Origin: Drosophila pseudoobscura
Lineage: Eukaryota; Arthropoda; Insecta; Diptera; Drosophilidae
Direction of reading: 5' to 3'
Length of the DNA: 64,000 nucleotides
Assembly (NCBI RefSeq): GCF_009870125.1
Contig: NC_046683.1
Span: 45,213,869 to 45,277,868, forward strand
A program made the position numbers and the translations under genes. Shown here one piece after another: positions 28,301 to 41,300 of this stretch. Below the pieces are notes generated by a model. The model saw nothing but the letters and a program-made list of their open reading frames with translations. It was not told where the DNA came from and did no database searches. Position 1 is the stretch's first letter. Each line of letters opens with the position of its first letter.

Positions 28301-31300
28301 ACCCGCCACCCGGCACCCGCCACACGGTGCACGGTGCACGGCTGGGGCGTAGTTAAACAAAAGCCTCGCCTGGTTGCACCGAAATCAATATTGATGTTCA
28401 TTCAATTGTGCCACAGTGGAGCGGCAGATAGAAGGAGAAGTGGAGTGACACTAGCAGGAGGTTCAACATCTTACAGCACCAAGAAAATTCCAGCCAGCCA
28501 AGCAACTTATGGAAATAATCAATAGTGCGGAGCCAAGGACTATTTTTCTTCCTGTAAGAAGAGCAACTTTGAAGGCTGAAGATAGATATATCGTTCCTGT
28601 GCCGGTTATAATGTATAGTGGCTCAAAGGAAAAGTAGAAAAATGTATGTACTAGGTGCTGTATGGAGGGCAGGTCGGTGGAAAGTTTCTGTATTAAGATA
28701 ATAATATCCTCGAAAGGGTTACAGCAGTTAGGCTGCCACCTCTTCTATGCCACCTCTATCTATGTACGCCTCCTGCAGTGCGCCTGCAGCTGCTTCCCCT
28801 CATTAGCACACCATTCATCAGGGCAGAAAGCAGAGGAAAGCCATGGAAAGTAAATCGAGAAGCCAGAAACTTTCGCCCTGCTCGCACACTGAAATAACTA
28901 CAAAATAATCGAAAAACTTTTTAATGTGCCACATTTTTTCTTCGCCCCCAACTAGGCGATTCGGTGGCGCTCCCCACCGCCGTCCCCTTTGTTGGTGCAT
29001 TTAGCTCTGACTAATTCAGCATTTCCTGTGCCCCGATTCGCCTTCTACTGGACCCGAACTAATTGAAAAGCCGCGTTAATTGCAGCCTCTCCTACTCCTG
29101 GCCTAGATCCCTGCTCCTCCGCCGGCTCTGCGTTTCGTCGAGCTTTAACTTTAAGTCGATTGTCAGTGAGTGATGTCGGGCCATTCTCACAGCCAATTGA
29201 GCGAGAAGTTTATCGGGCGACGGACTTCTTCTTCGTCTCATCTGTGGCCGCCCTGTCGTATACGTAATATCCCCTTTGTCTGTCGGTGAAGCGAGTTTTT
29301 CAGCGCCATTTGCCACAACGCGCTCCACGGTGGAGCCGAGACGCCTCCAGGCTTCGCACATACACACATACACACACCGGCACACGCCAGCCGTGGCCGT
29401 GGATGTGGCCGTGGATGTGTATGTGGATGGGTATAAGGTTGAGGCTTTGTAAATTTGATTATACGCCTGTTCTCTGCACTCCTCTAAGGGAAGCCTGACT
29501 ACCCCCCGACTTCTGTGGCGGTTTCTGAGAGACTTTCTCGGTCTTCTGTTCTGTTTTCTTTTCGGTAATTATTGTTGGTGTGAATTATGCTTAGGGGAGC
29601 GTTACCTTGATTGTTTTCCCACAGCTTTGCTTGTTTTCCCTTCGCTTCTCGCCGCACACAGGGACTCTTATAGAGGGTGTGTCTACCCTCTTGAAAATGA
29701 TTGGGAAACTTCAACGAAACTCACCTGCAAAGATAAAAGGAGTTGGGAATTAATTAAATGTTAAGAGAGAGAGAACAGTCTGTAATTCCACAGAAAAAAG
29801 CGAATAATTATACGAAATTACTGGAAATAAGCAACAATCGAGTTAATTTTCCTAACGTGTTTTTTCCCCTCCCCCTCCATCCACTGGTATTCCCCGCCAT
29901 GTTGTCGCAGGAAGACACGTGTGTGTGTGTGGGTGTAATTAATGGTTGGGACACTCGTGGGTGCCCCGAAAATTATGCACAGCCACGTCTGGGTCGAGGA
30001 CAATTGGCGGATCCTGTGTGTCCCCAAAGCAAACAAAATACAGCAAAAGAGCAGTCTGTAGCCCCGACTTGCCCATCGCCCCTCACCTGCCACCTGACGA
30101 ACTCCATTTCCGGATCATCTACATCGATAGTTCCAAGTGGATTGAGATTCTGGCCCTCATCCACATCGGAATCCTCATCTGTTAAAAGGAGCTGGTGCAT
30201 GGAGGCGCTGTGAGCCGGCGAGCTAACGCGGCTGCCGTCCTTGTCCTTGCGGTTGCGCAGTAAATTCACGGGGTCCGGGTACTCATCCGTCGCCAGGCCC
30301 GTGCCCACGAGCAGCAGCTCCGTGGAGCTGCTAAGCGGCAGGGCGGCTCGATTCTTCCTCGTGTTGTGTGTTGGGGACTGAGACATTTGACATAAGACTC
30401 AATGAACCCGTGTGTGGGGTACAGTAGAACATCGAACTGCCATTCCCATTCCCATCCCCAGTCGCCAGCTATTAATGTCCTGTGCATGTTGTCCTGCTGA
30501 TAATGTCCATAAAATTACCCGAAGCCTGGCCATAAGTAATGTGATTAACGGCCGAGAATCCGGGAATGAGTTCTGTCCTCCTCTGTTCTGAGCGTACAGT
30601 AGGAGTCCATATCCAGATCAATATCCTCCGGTGGGTGGTGGGGGTGGCAGTGAGGGCATACAAATGTCGCCATATGGCGGTACAGACTTTCTTCTCGCTG
30701 CCTACAAATTCAATTTGGAAAACAAACAACAGCCGCAGCAGCGACAACCGCAAAGCCGCTCAAAAGGTACCACCACTGCCACCGTGCCACCATGCCACCA
30801 TGCCACCGTGCCACCTGGATTCCGGCTCGCATAGTTGTGCGGTCGCGAGGCAAACATGCAGCGTGCAACAACTGCAACATGCTGCACAGCATTCCTTCGC
30901 CAACTCAATTCCGAAATGAGTCGCACGGAAATATTGAGACAATTAATTTGCCACTGGGATGGGATGGGGATTTGCGGCGGGGTGGGAACGGGGCACACTG
31001 AGGTGGAGTCGAGGCAGGACCGTGTGCTTGTAGTTAGTTTTCCCGTTAACCGCAGGACCCTGCCCTCCACCCCGCATCGCCCCCCACTTTCTGACAGTTG
31101 TCGCAGCCACCGATACATACGATGCATACCGGGGGGGGTATAAGTTATTTATTGGAATTTGAGTGTCACTGCAAATGGAGTCGGGAGTCGGGATTGGAGT
31201 GGCCCCGCCAGGAGTGTGGTGGTCGTTGGCTGCAAAACCACAACGCATTGAGGTCTCGCACCAGCATAAAATATTGCCCGCCTTCTAAGTGGCAAACAAT

Positions 31301-34300
31301 GCGGGGGGAATGGAGGGGCCATTGACAATACCCCGGGGTGTGGGTGTGGGTGGGGCACACGAAGCGAATGGGTGACGTTAAAGGTTTAAAGCGCCGTGCC
31401 ACACTCATTTGTTGCATTCGAATAATGTTTTCATTAGTCAGACTATCCTCACCATCCTTCCATACTATCCATCTCTCATTCAGAGATAGAGGCAAGTTTT
31501 AAATACGACGTAAGCTTGAGAGAAAAGTTTTAAGCTGCCTGCACAGAGCTGAAGTGCAATCATAAATAGTTAACTTGTTCTTTTTTTAGTTTTTATTTTT
31601 TTTTTATTTTTATTCTTGCACTGTGCTGAATGAAAAGTTTTCCAATTTAGATTTATAAACCGACATAACGGTGTGGCAATTGCCACATAAAGAAGTCCGA
31701 GCCCAGAGAGACCCAGGACGCAGAGACAAGTACGGAGTAGTGAAAGTTTCCCCTGGGTCAGCGGGAAATGGAAAAGTTCTGCTCCCTGGAATAGCCACAG
31801 ATCCAGACAAAATTGGACCGCATCTAATTTTCAACCGATTTGAGGCAGATGCTGCTTCTAGCTTCTAGCTCTGGACGGGACCGTCCACCAATGCAACTTC
31901 CTTGCACAAAAATGTGGCCAAATATACTGCGAGATTTTCTCTTCCTGCCACTGGCGCTGTCGCTAGCACTGGCAGTGGCACTGGCACTGGCACTGACACC
32001 TCTCCCCCTCCTCCCGCATCCTACAGGACTAACCAAATTTGTATCTGTTTCCCAGGCTGCGTGCGGCTTGCCGCTGACAGACATTAGCACGGCTTATGTC
32101 TGCCCCACCCACGGACACCTCCCGACACATCTGCATTTGAAAATTGTGAAAACTGCAAGCTGAAAGTGGAATTTTCCTCCATGGAAGGTGCGTTGCCTCT
32201 GTGCGTGTGCATGTGCATACATGTGCACATGTATCTGTATGTGTATCTGAATCTGTATCTGGTAGATACGAGACAGAGTTATTTTCATAAGCTTCTCCGT
32301 TCCTGATGCTCTGCTGTGGTGTGCTGTCCGTTTATCTGACGGTCCGCCGGGGGCAGACAATGTTTCGGATTTGCTAGTCAAATGAAATTCTAGTTATGCC
32401 TGTTTAGGATTCATTCCGTCTCCATCAATGGCCATTATCTTGCTCTTATGTACATAGGTGCTCCGCTACTGCGAGACTCGTACTTTAAGCCTGAAATTCA
32501 GTTCAGAATATTGCATACTTCTGGGCGAACACGAATTCTTAAAGAAACACTGACGTGAATTCCAGGTACTCTTCGCCTTGCAGAGGGGTACTATGCTTTT
32601 GTTCTACAGAAGAGGACTCGTTTCATAGTTTTTTGGGGCCCGAGCGAGGCTAGTCTGCAGGGGGCTTCCATGTATGTACAAATTTGTAATCAGTGTCGAT
32701 AAAGCAGTCCATTAGTTTCCTTGCCAACTAATCCCTTATTCTTGAAGCTATCTATCTTACAGATCCTTCCTTTTGATAAGAGTTAGAGTATGTGAATCTT
32801 CGGCCCCGATATTCGAAGCATTTCTTTCTTTTATGTTTTCGAAAATATGTACTTCTAGGCATTCCCCAAGGTAGCTTCCTCCTCTGCCACATTATGTCAC
32901 CAGCATTCGCCAATCTTCATCAAAATGCGCATCAGGACCGGGCGCTCAATCGAATTGCCTTTCGCTGGTCGTAACTGAACTTTACGTGTGCTTGGCGCTG
33001 CCTGATAACAGCGTTAAAGGGGGCAGGGGAGCAGGAGAGCAGGAAAAGAGGGTGGCAGGGACGAAAATATTACCCTTGCCCGAGACATAAACCTGATGCT
33101 ATTGACACAGCCCCATCCCGCTCCAGACAGCAACATGTCAACGGTGTTGGTGCGGAGATGGAAATGAGGACGGGGACAGGGATTGGGAACGGGGACCGAC
33201 AGAGTGCTGTGTCAGGCGAAAACGAATGCGGGGACAGGGGTGCGACGAAGCAAACCTACATAGAGGGGACATAGGAATATGCTCTCTTCCTCCACATCGG
33301 CCTCTTCTACATATGTATCTCTCGCAATTTTAATTGTTTTTGCAGCTTGCTTCTGCACTTTCCCCCTCCTTCCCCTCATTCACAGTTCTCCTGTAAAAAT
33401 TTTCATTTTGGAAACAGTTGCTGTTACACGATATGTTTTAGGACAAAGCTACATTGCTCGATGCACTACAAAATGGGGTCTCTGAGTCCAGAAACACCTG
33501 TAGTTTTTAGGAAGAATAGCATTTAAATCTGTAAATCATAGCCAAAGGTACAGTATGAAGTAATTTTTCTTCTATTATTATAAGCTCATTGCACTCTTCC
33601 CACTGTACAGAAACAGCGTGCTATGCAGTGCCGTTTGTTTTCGTTCTCTTTATCTCGCCCTTTTCGCTTTCCATCAACAGCAGAAGCTAAGCTGCACTCG
33701 CGTTCGATCTGCTTCTTTCTCTCGTTTTCTCTCTTTTGCTTTTGAAGCTTCGTTTACAGTTTGGGCACGCTCACCATTCGGCACATGATGAAATTATACA
33801 AGGTGTTGGTGTTGTATTCGCTCAACACGCTCTCTTTTCGGGGCTTATTTCGCTCAGTCCAGCAGCAAATTTGTGCAACAGTAAACTTCGTTGTGATTGG
33901 CTGTGCGTGAGTGGGAATATGGATTTGTGGGAGACCCGAAAGAGAGCGTATATACCGCCTCGTATTATTTCATCACGATTCGTATCACCCACCTTTGCCA
34001 TTAGTCTTAAATCAGACTTCTACTGACTCTCCTTTCGTATTCCTCAATTAAATCGTCGTAAGGTTTTGTGTCTATATTCTGCATATTTTTATCGGCAGTT
34101 ATACTGCTTATTTTACTTAAAAATAAACTGTACATCTGTATACCTTAAAATGCAACAACTTCTCTTGTGAATCTAAACATTTTCTCAACAGCCATGATAA
34201 TATTAGAAGCACATGCACTACTTATAGGTGCTATGGCCCTCAATGAGAACTAAGCTAACCAGCTAAATAGGTCGGTATTTTCTACCCCAAAACCGTCAGT

Positions 34301-35333
34301 GTAAAACGGATCGTGTAACTGTAACCCTGCACTTTTATTCACAATTCTCTTTAGAAGGTTTCCATTTTTTCCATGCGTTTACCAACAGGCACTTTTTTGC
34401 AAGAGTAGGCAGTGGTGATACGGATACGGGTGGGGGTACGAGTACGGGTGAGGGTACGAGTCTGTTGTAGCTTTTGTCGGTATAGCTTTTAGTGGCAGTG
34501 GCCATAACTACACATTGCACATGCAGCAATCATTGTCATCCCCATCTCGAACCCGCCTGGAGGCACCGCCCCGCAACGCTTCTCCCTGCTGCTCCTTCAT
34601 CATCATAAATTTCTGGGCTTTGTGGTCATGTTCCTTCTACTACACGTTGTATACATGTGTTCTGTGGTCTGTTTGTGCACTGGCGTGTTCCATCCTGTTG
34701 GCACATTCTTTTTTAATCCCCCCTTCTGGCGGCCCTGTTCTCTCTTTCAGCTGTTGGAACAGCTTGCAGAATTACAAGGCCAGCATTCGCTCATCCGAAG
34801 CTTAAAGCTGTCCCCCAGTTCGGATGATGGTGGTCCTACTCTGCGCCCTATAATGACGCTGCCAATCATAAAGCCATCCATAAATGCAATTTCACTAATG
34901 AAAATTGATGGCTAATTAAAATGTTTGACTGAAAATTCAATGAAAATTTCGGTTACCATTATCATAATGGCAATCATCGTACGGTGCGGTGCGGTGCGGT
35001 TTTGTTCGGTTCGCTGCGGTGGGGCTCTGGTTAAAGAGGCTCCGGATCCCGGGTCCCGGCTACTGGCGCCCAGCTCCCGGATCCGAACAGCCCAAAAAAT
35101 TATCAGCGGAAGTGCAGAATGTTTGTCTTTTTGTGCGTTGACATAGTACTCGCAAAGGGAGAGGAGATAAAGCGATGAAAGAGTTGAGTTCAGGGAGAGT
35201 CTGTGTGAAGCCTATAAGGATGGTTGAATGGTTCGATGGTAAGCCAACCCACAACAGGCACTGGAACAATGCAGGTCGAAGGCATCCAGGCGTATGGGAA
35301 GTTCACAGCCCGATAGGCTGGTTTTTTCCCAGC

Positions 35334-35369
<36 letters not shown>

Positions 35370-38300
35370 TTTTCGGTCTCTTGTGTGTGTGTGAGGCCCA
35401 TTGCCCAATCTGTGTGCGAAGCACCCACATATGCGTTGCTCTTGGTTTTAAATCCATTTTTTGTGCCTGCTCCTCCTGCGGGCTGCCTCTACTCATAAGT
35501 TGGGGCTAATCCTTGCAGGGTTGCCATCTATTGTTAAGGTCAGCGGACAGTACCATCTTTTTGAGAGAGAGAGAGAGAGAGAGAGTGGGATAGAGTAGCG
35601 CCTCGGATGATGTGTACTCGTATTTTTATTATGTCTGACATGTGGCTCTTCATACTTACTCGTATATTTTGATGGGATTTTCTTTTGTGCACGGCACAAG
35701 CTTAATATTTGTATAAGGGGCTTACCATCCATCCACTGCTTACCATCCAACAGCCCCATCAGCCCCATCATCCCCATCATCATCGCCAGCAGCAGCGGCA
35801 GCACAGTTGACGTTGACATTGCATGGCAAATATTTATTTTATTTCTCCAGTGCAACATATCAAAGTGGGATTGCGGTGTCTCGAGGAAATGCTCAACATT
35901 TCCCTCGGATTATGCCAAGTCCGGAATGGCAATGGGACTGAGCACGAGCCGGTTGTGGTCCGGCTGATAACTTGTCCATGAATGATATATACTTATAAAC
36001 AGAAAATCAAATTAATTGGCCAATGCATTATTCAATTGCAAGTGCAGCTGCAGCTACAGTCCCTGCCACGGACACGCACCCGTACACGGGCCAGCCGTAT
36101 GAGTGATCTGTATAAATATGATGCCCATATGGATTGCAGGCCGGCGAACGAGTAGAAGGAGGATGGATGGCTTCCCCAATCAATTAATACAATATATTTG
36201 TACTTTGGGGTTGTGTGGGGTTCAGCTTTTGTTCGTGAAGGATACTGAATGAACGGGGAAAAGAACAGCCGCTGACAGTCGCACAAAGCAAAGATGGAAA
36301 GCCTGAAAATGTCAATGAGTGGACGTGGAGTACTCATAAGGCGGCAACAAACCAAACAAGAGCGAGGACCCGACCATTTCGACCTCGACTCTGTCCTGGA
36401 AATCATTTCGGGGAGCCGCAAACAAAGAGAAGAGCTCCCACCCCCACACCCGGCCCCCAAACTCTCGAATAAATCATGGAAATTCAATTTGCTGTAAATG
36501 TACATTCGACTGGCTGCCTGTCTGAGTTATGGCTGACACTAAACGTCAGTTTCCCTCACGACAAGGGCTGCTGTCCGCCTGGCTGGCGGCTGTCTGCTGT
36601 CTGCCTGGCTGCCTGGCTGGCTTCTGGCTGACTTCTGGATGGAATATGCAAAAGATTTCAACAGTCACATTACGGTCTAATGGCATCTGTGCTGATGCCG
36701 AACGTGTGGGATAATGCAAGGTGCTCGATTCAGTGCTTATCGAAGGAACCATCCCGTTCCACTCCGTGCTGTGGAGGAGCAAAAGAATGTCTAATTTTCG
36801 CTATTCTAAAATGTGAGGCATTAGAGTCAAGACCCCTACTAAAGTGCAACGTAGATTGCCACAACTCAAGGACTCCGAGGGCAAAAGCGAGGGGCGGGGG
36901 CCATTTGCCACCGCTGAGCGGCCATAAAATATTCCAAATTATGTCCAGAAATTTTTGCCAGCAGTGGTCAAGGAGGGGCAAATTGAATTCCATTGAAAAG
37001 TTCTGAGCTTGTTAGCGCCGAGCAGGCCCCACGGGTGGGTACATACATAGGTAGGTACACACTTCGTCCTGGCTGCTAATGGCATAGGGGCAGACAGCTG
37101 CTGCTACTCGCCCGAGTGTGCGTCAGTCCACCAATTGTTCGGGAATTTCCCTTCCTTTGGGCCATGTGCGTCACTCGCATGGAGCCAATGCCCCGTACCC
37201 GTACCCACACCAATACCCATACCCATATCCGATCTGAAACGGAGCGAAGCCTGTCAATGCTCAACTTGATATTATGAAATGTCAGCTAAAGTGACAGCTG
37301 TCACCTGCTTCAATCCGTGCCAGAGACAGGAGCTTCTGCCTGAATGTATGTGTCCTGCCGGGGGATAAGCTGAGGGGGGGTTCGGGGTACTGTACCACCT
37401 CCAACTCGAACCATTCATCTCTGGAAAACCCAAATCAGTGGCAGTGGATCCGCTGCACCGACCTCGATTCTGTGTTCACTAATCTGTGAATTTGTTGCCC
37501 TGCTTTCTGGCCCCGAGTGTTGATGAATGCTGAACAAATGCCCATGGCTCTCTCTCTCTCTTTGGAAGAGCAGGCTGGCATTTAGCCCGGGTTTTGCCTG
37601 CCACTTCGGGCCACTTTGCGGGGGCATTCAAATTTGGTTTGGTTTGGTTGGGTTTGGTCATGCTTATAAGCTTTAACGCGTCATTTCGCGTCGGGTTTGT
37701 TCAGTTTCGAGATAAAGATGGAGCTGTTGGAGTGCTGGCGGACAGGCGGACAGGCGGACAGCAAAGAGTCCTGCCACGGCGACAAAGTGGCTGGCAAATA
37801 ATTTAAAGTGCATAATCCGCTTACGGGCAGACGAGCAAACAAAGGCGAGGAAAATAGTGCGAAAGCAACATGCTGCTAATGTCCTTTGGCAAGGACAACC
37901 AGAGCAAACGTCTTGGCCAAATGGACAGCAGCAGGCGACAGGAAAGGACAGTACAGGCCCAGACACGGGACGCAGGACACAGGACGCAGGGCACGACAAG
38001 ACAGGCCAAAGAAGCTTCAGTCATTTTTCACCTCCAACAATTGCACTTGCCCGCCTCCCCCCCCTCCTCCTCCCCCTCGTCCTCCTCGACAGATCCAATT
38101 TGCTCTGGGCCCGGACCCAGGACGAGGCCGGCCGGGATACTGTCCTGGACGATGCTTACATTTTACTTAGCAACTATTAATTTTCCATTAGCCTGTTCCA
38201 TGCCCCATGCTCTATCCCTCCCCCCCTTTTGGTCCTTTGCCCCCTGCCCAAATGTCAATCAAAATTATTTCAGCTTGTCATAACAATGTGGAGGATGACT

Positions 38301-41300
38301 TGGCAGCCCCCAGACCCCCGCGTCCTTCTTGCCAGCTCACGTTTTCACTGATGTCAAAAGTATGAAAATTGGATTGGTATGTGAAAAATGTATTATGTAT
38401 TTCCTTTTAGTGCTCTTCAGTGTGTCTGCTGTGCCCCGTCTCTGGAAATCATTAAAACTGTCAACAGAAAAATGTTTACTGAAACTCTGATCTCTTCAAA
38501 GTGACACTTGCAGCTGCCACCCTGCCACCCAGCAGGCCTGCCCCCCTGTCCAGTTGCCTGGCAGAAAGACCATTTCCTACTGCCATTTGCTGCAAGTGCC
38601 GCTCGAGGCGAGTGAATTACAGTTATTGCTCGCACTCCACTCAAGCAGTGTGACCACATTTGCATACAGGCTACGACTACGCCCATTTCCTACCCCGCCC
38701 GATTGGCAGACACTCCCGACACAACTGTACTCCGCATTCAATGCCACTTCGAGTCCTACGAGTGGTGCTTCAATTAGTGTAGAAAAACGGACTCGCATCA
38801 ATCCCAAAGGCACACAAATTCCACGTACGTGTTGCATGCGAGTATTTTAAATAAATCCCCAAAACTTTTGGCTGCGAGGCAAAGAAAAATCCCAGTGTGT
38901 ACACACTCGATCCAGGACTCAGTGGGTGAAGGAAGCAGGACTCCCCCATTAAAGTACTGCACAGCGCGGATGCAAATCAATCCAACATGTTGCATTAATT
39001 AAATAAATCCCCGCACTCTCGGCTGCGATGGAAAACAAACTATCCATTAACTGAATGAAAAAATCCCTGTGTGTGTGTGTGTGTTTACGTTTTAATATTT
39101 TCCCAATTTCCTGTTAAGCAAACTCTCAACATTTATTCGGAATTCAAACATTTTTTGCAGCCACTGTTAGTATTTATTCGCCCGCCTGTAAGTATGCTAC
39201 CACCGAATGGGGTTCGCTTCGGTTATCTTCTTTTACTTTTCTTTTTTTTTTTGCAGCGAAATGTCCATACGAAAAGTGAGAAAATTAAATTTGTTTGAGC
39301 TGCGCTGATGCGCTGCTCTGTCGAAATATGCCACAAGCTGCGTGCCACAAGAAACAACACGGGCAGCCCATAAAGCGGAGGCTGCCGTTTCGGGGGTCCT
39401 GTCCCTGCTGTGTGCCCAATTGCCGCCGCCTCCCCGCGGGCTCCTTTTGTGGGCTGAGATTTTTCGCCCGTTCTTTGTCACCTCGTCCCCGTTATGACTC
39501 CCAGCCGTCTGCCGTCTGCGCCCCGCTGACTCCGCTCCTCCGTTCCTTTGTTGTGGGCCCTAAATTGTCAATTTTTGCATGTTTACAAGCCAGAGGCAGG
39601 AGCTGGGGCAGAGGCAGAGACAGAGGCCACAGGCAGGAGGCAGGAGGCAGGAGTCAGGAGTCAGGCACAGTTGCAAGTTGCTTAGGACTGACGAGAGTTT
39701 TTTCCGGAATCCTTTATCGGGCTGCCGAGTAGAGCGGAAGTGGCGCTCTTTGCCCTAGCACACACTAAGGACACACGTGAGGAGCTACCGAAGCATCCAC
39801 TTCCTGTTGATTGTGCTGTCTATGATTGCTCCCAGTCCTCCAGTCACCCAGTCACCCAGTCGTGCTCCTTAAGCGGGTTCTGCATCCAAGACAGCATCGT
39901 TTAAAATATATATTTCTGTTTATGCGGATATGAAATTATTTAGAGCCCAACTTTGGTTTCAGTTCAGTTCAGTTCAGTTTCAGGTTCTTCTGTTTCCGCT
40001 GCTGATGTTATGCTAATACTCTCGAAATCGGGGCTCTCTGCTCGTTCCGCTCTGCGGCTTTCATTCGTTATAATTTCCCTCAAAAATGGTTTTCCACCAG
40101 ACCCTCGTGGTAGCTATTTTTCTACAACTTTTCAAAGGATTGCCCCAAAGGGAAGTGGCAAAGGCAAGGGAAAAGGAAAGGCAAGGAACGGAAAAGGAAG
40201 GACATCCAACCGACAGTTAGTGGCTTTATGCTCTCTACGTTCGTTTTTTCTTATTTTTGCCATTTTGCACGCAATTAATTCAATTTGCAAAAAGTTTGTG
40301 GCTCGCACAACATTTTTGCGGTAAAGGCCACCGAAAACTGCAAGCATTTAAAGTTTTGCGGAAAGGTAGTACGGGTACGAGTACGGGTACGAGTGGGAAA
40401 GGGTTAACAATACGTATTCAAGGGTAGCACGATTCCATTCCCATCAGAGTCAGGGTCACTATCTGAATCAGATAATGTGTCAGAGAATATGCCAGAGATC
40501 AGAGCGCAATATGAAGTTCCTGCCTCTGGGGCAGAATGAGATGCAATTATCAAATGACAATAAAACAAAGCCAAAAAAAAGATGAGTCCGAATGGCGATA
40601 AGCAAAATATTCCGACATTTGAGTTTCCGTATCCTGATTGTCCTGTGGGAGGAGGGTGCGCCAATCCCAGAAAGTTTATAAAATGCACACAAACCGTAAC
40701 CGAAAAAAAAAACCGGAAAAAGGGGGAAAGCACCTAAAAGCATTTTGATGTCAGGTTTATGTGGGAACGGGGGCAAGGGTAGGCAGAGGGGGAGGGGTAG
40801 GGGTAGGGGGCAGCATTATTATGAGCCACGAATAAAATGCAAATTTTAACGCCAACATTTATGACAACAATTGCACCACACACGCAGCAGAGCAGCGGAG
40901 CAGCAGAGCAGCAGAACTGCGGAGCAGTTGTGGCAGAGCATAAAATTACGAGGATGTGCAGGAGAAAGTTTGGAGTCGCTGCCCCGTTCCCTTTCCTTTC
41001 CTTTCCTTTCCTCCCCTGCCCTGCCCTGCCACTCTCTGTCCTCCCGCTCTTTTACGGCCAATTAAAAGTGCAAATTATATTTGCCCAAGTAAATGCGGAA
41101 TGCAGCACAAAAACAAGTTCTTAACTTTCTAATTATGCGGCACGGAGACCGTACCCAGCGATGCGGCCGAGATGAGATATCCAACCATCGGGGCAACCGG
41201 GCATCCAGAGATACCAGAGGTACCCCATCGATGGAGCCATGATCCATCGATACTTGAAATCTTCATCGAGTTGTGTGCCAAAAGTTTGCCCCATTGTCGC

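Noticed and set aside
31840..32163. Apparent signal peptide ORF ([19 protein letters not shown])
   Set aside because: The hydrophobic run is the translation of a CTGGCA array; the rest has no family resemblance.
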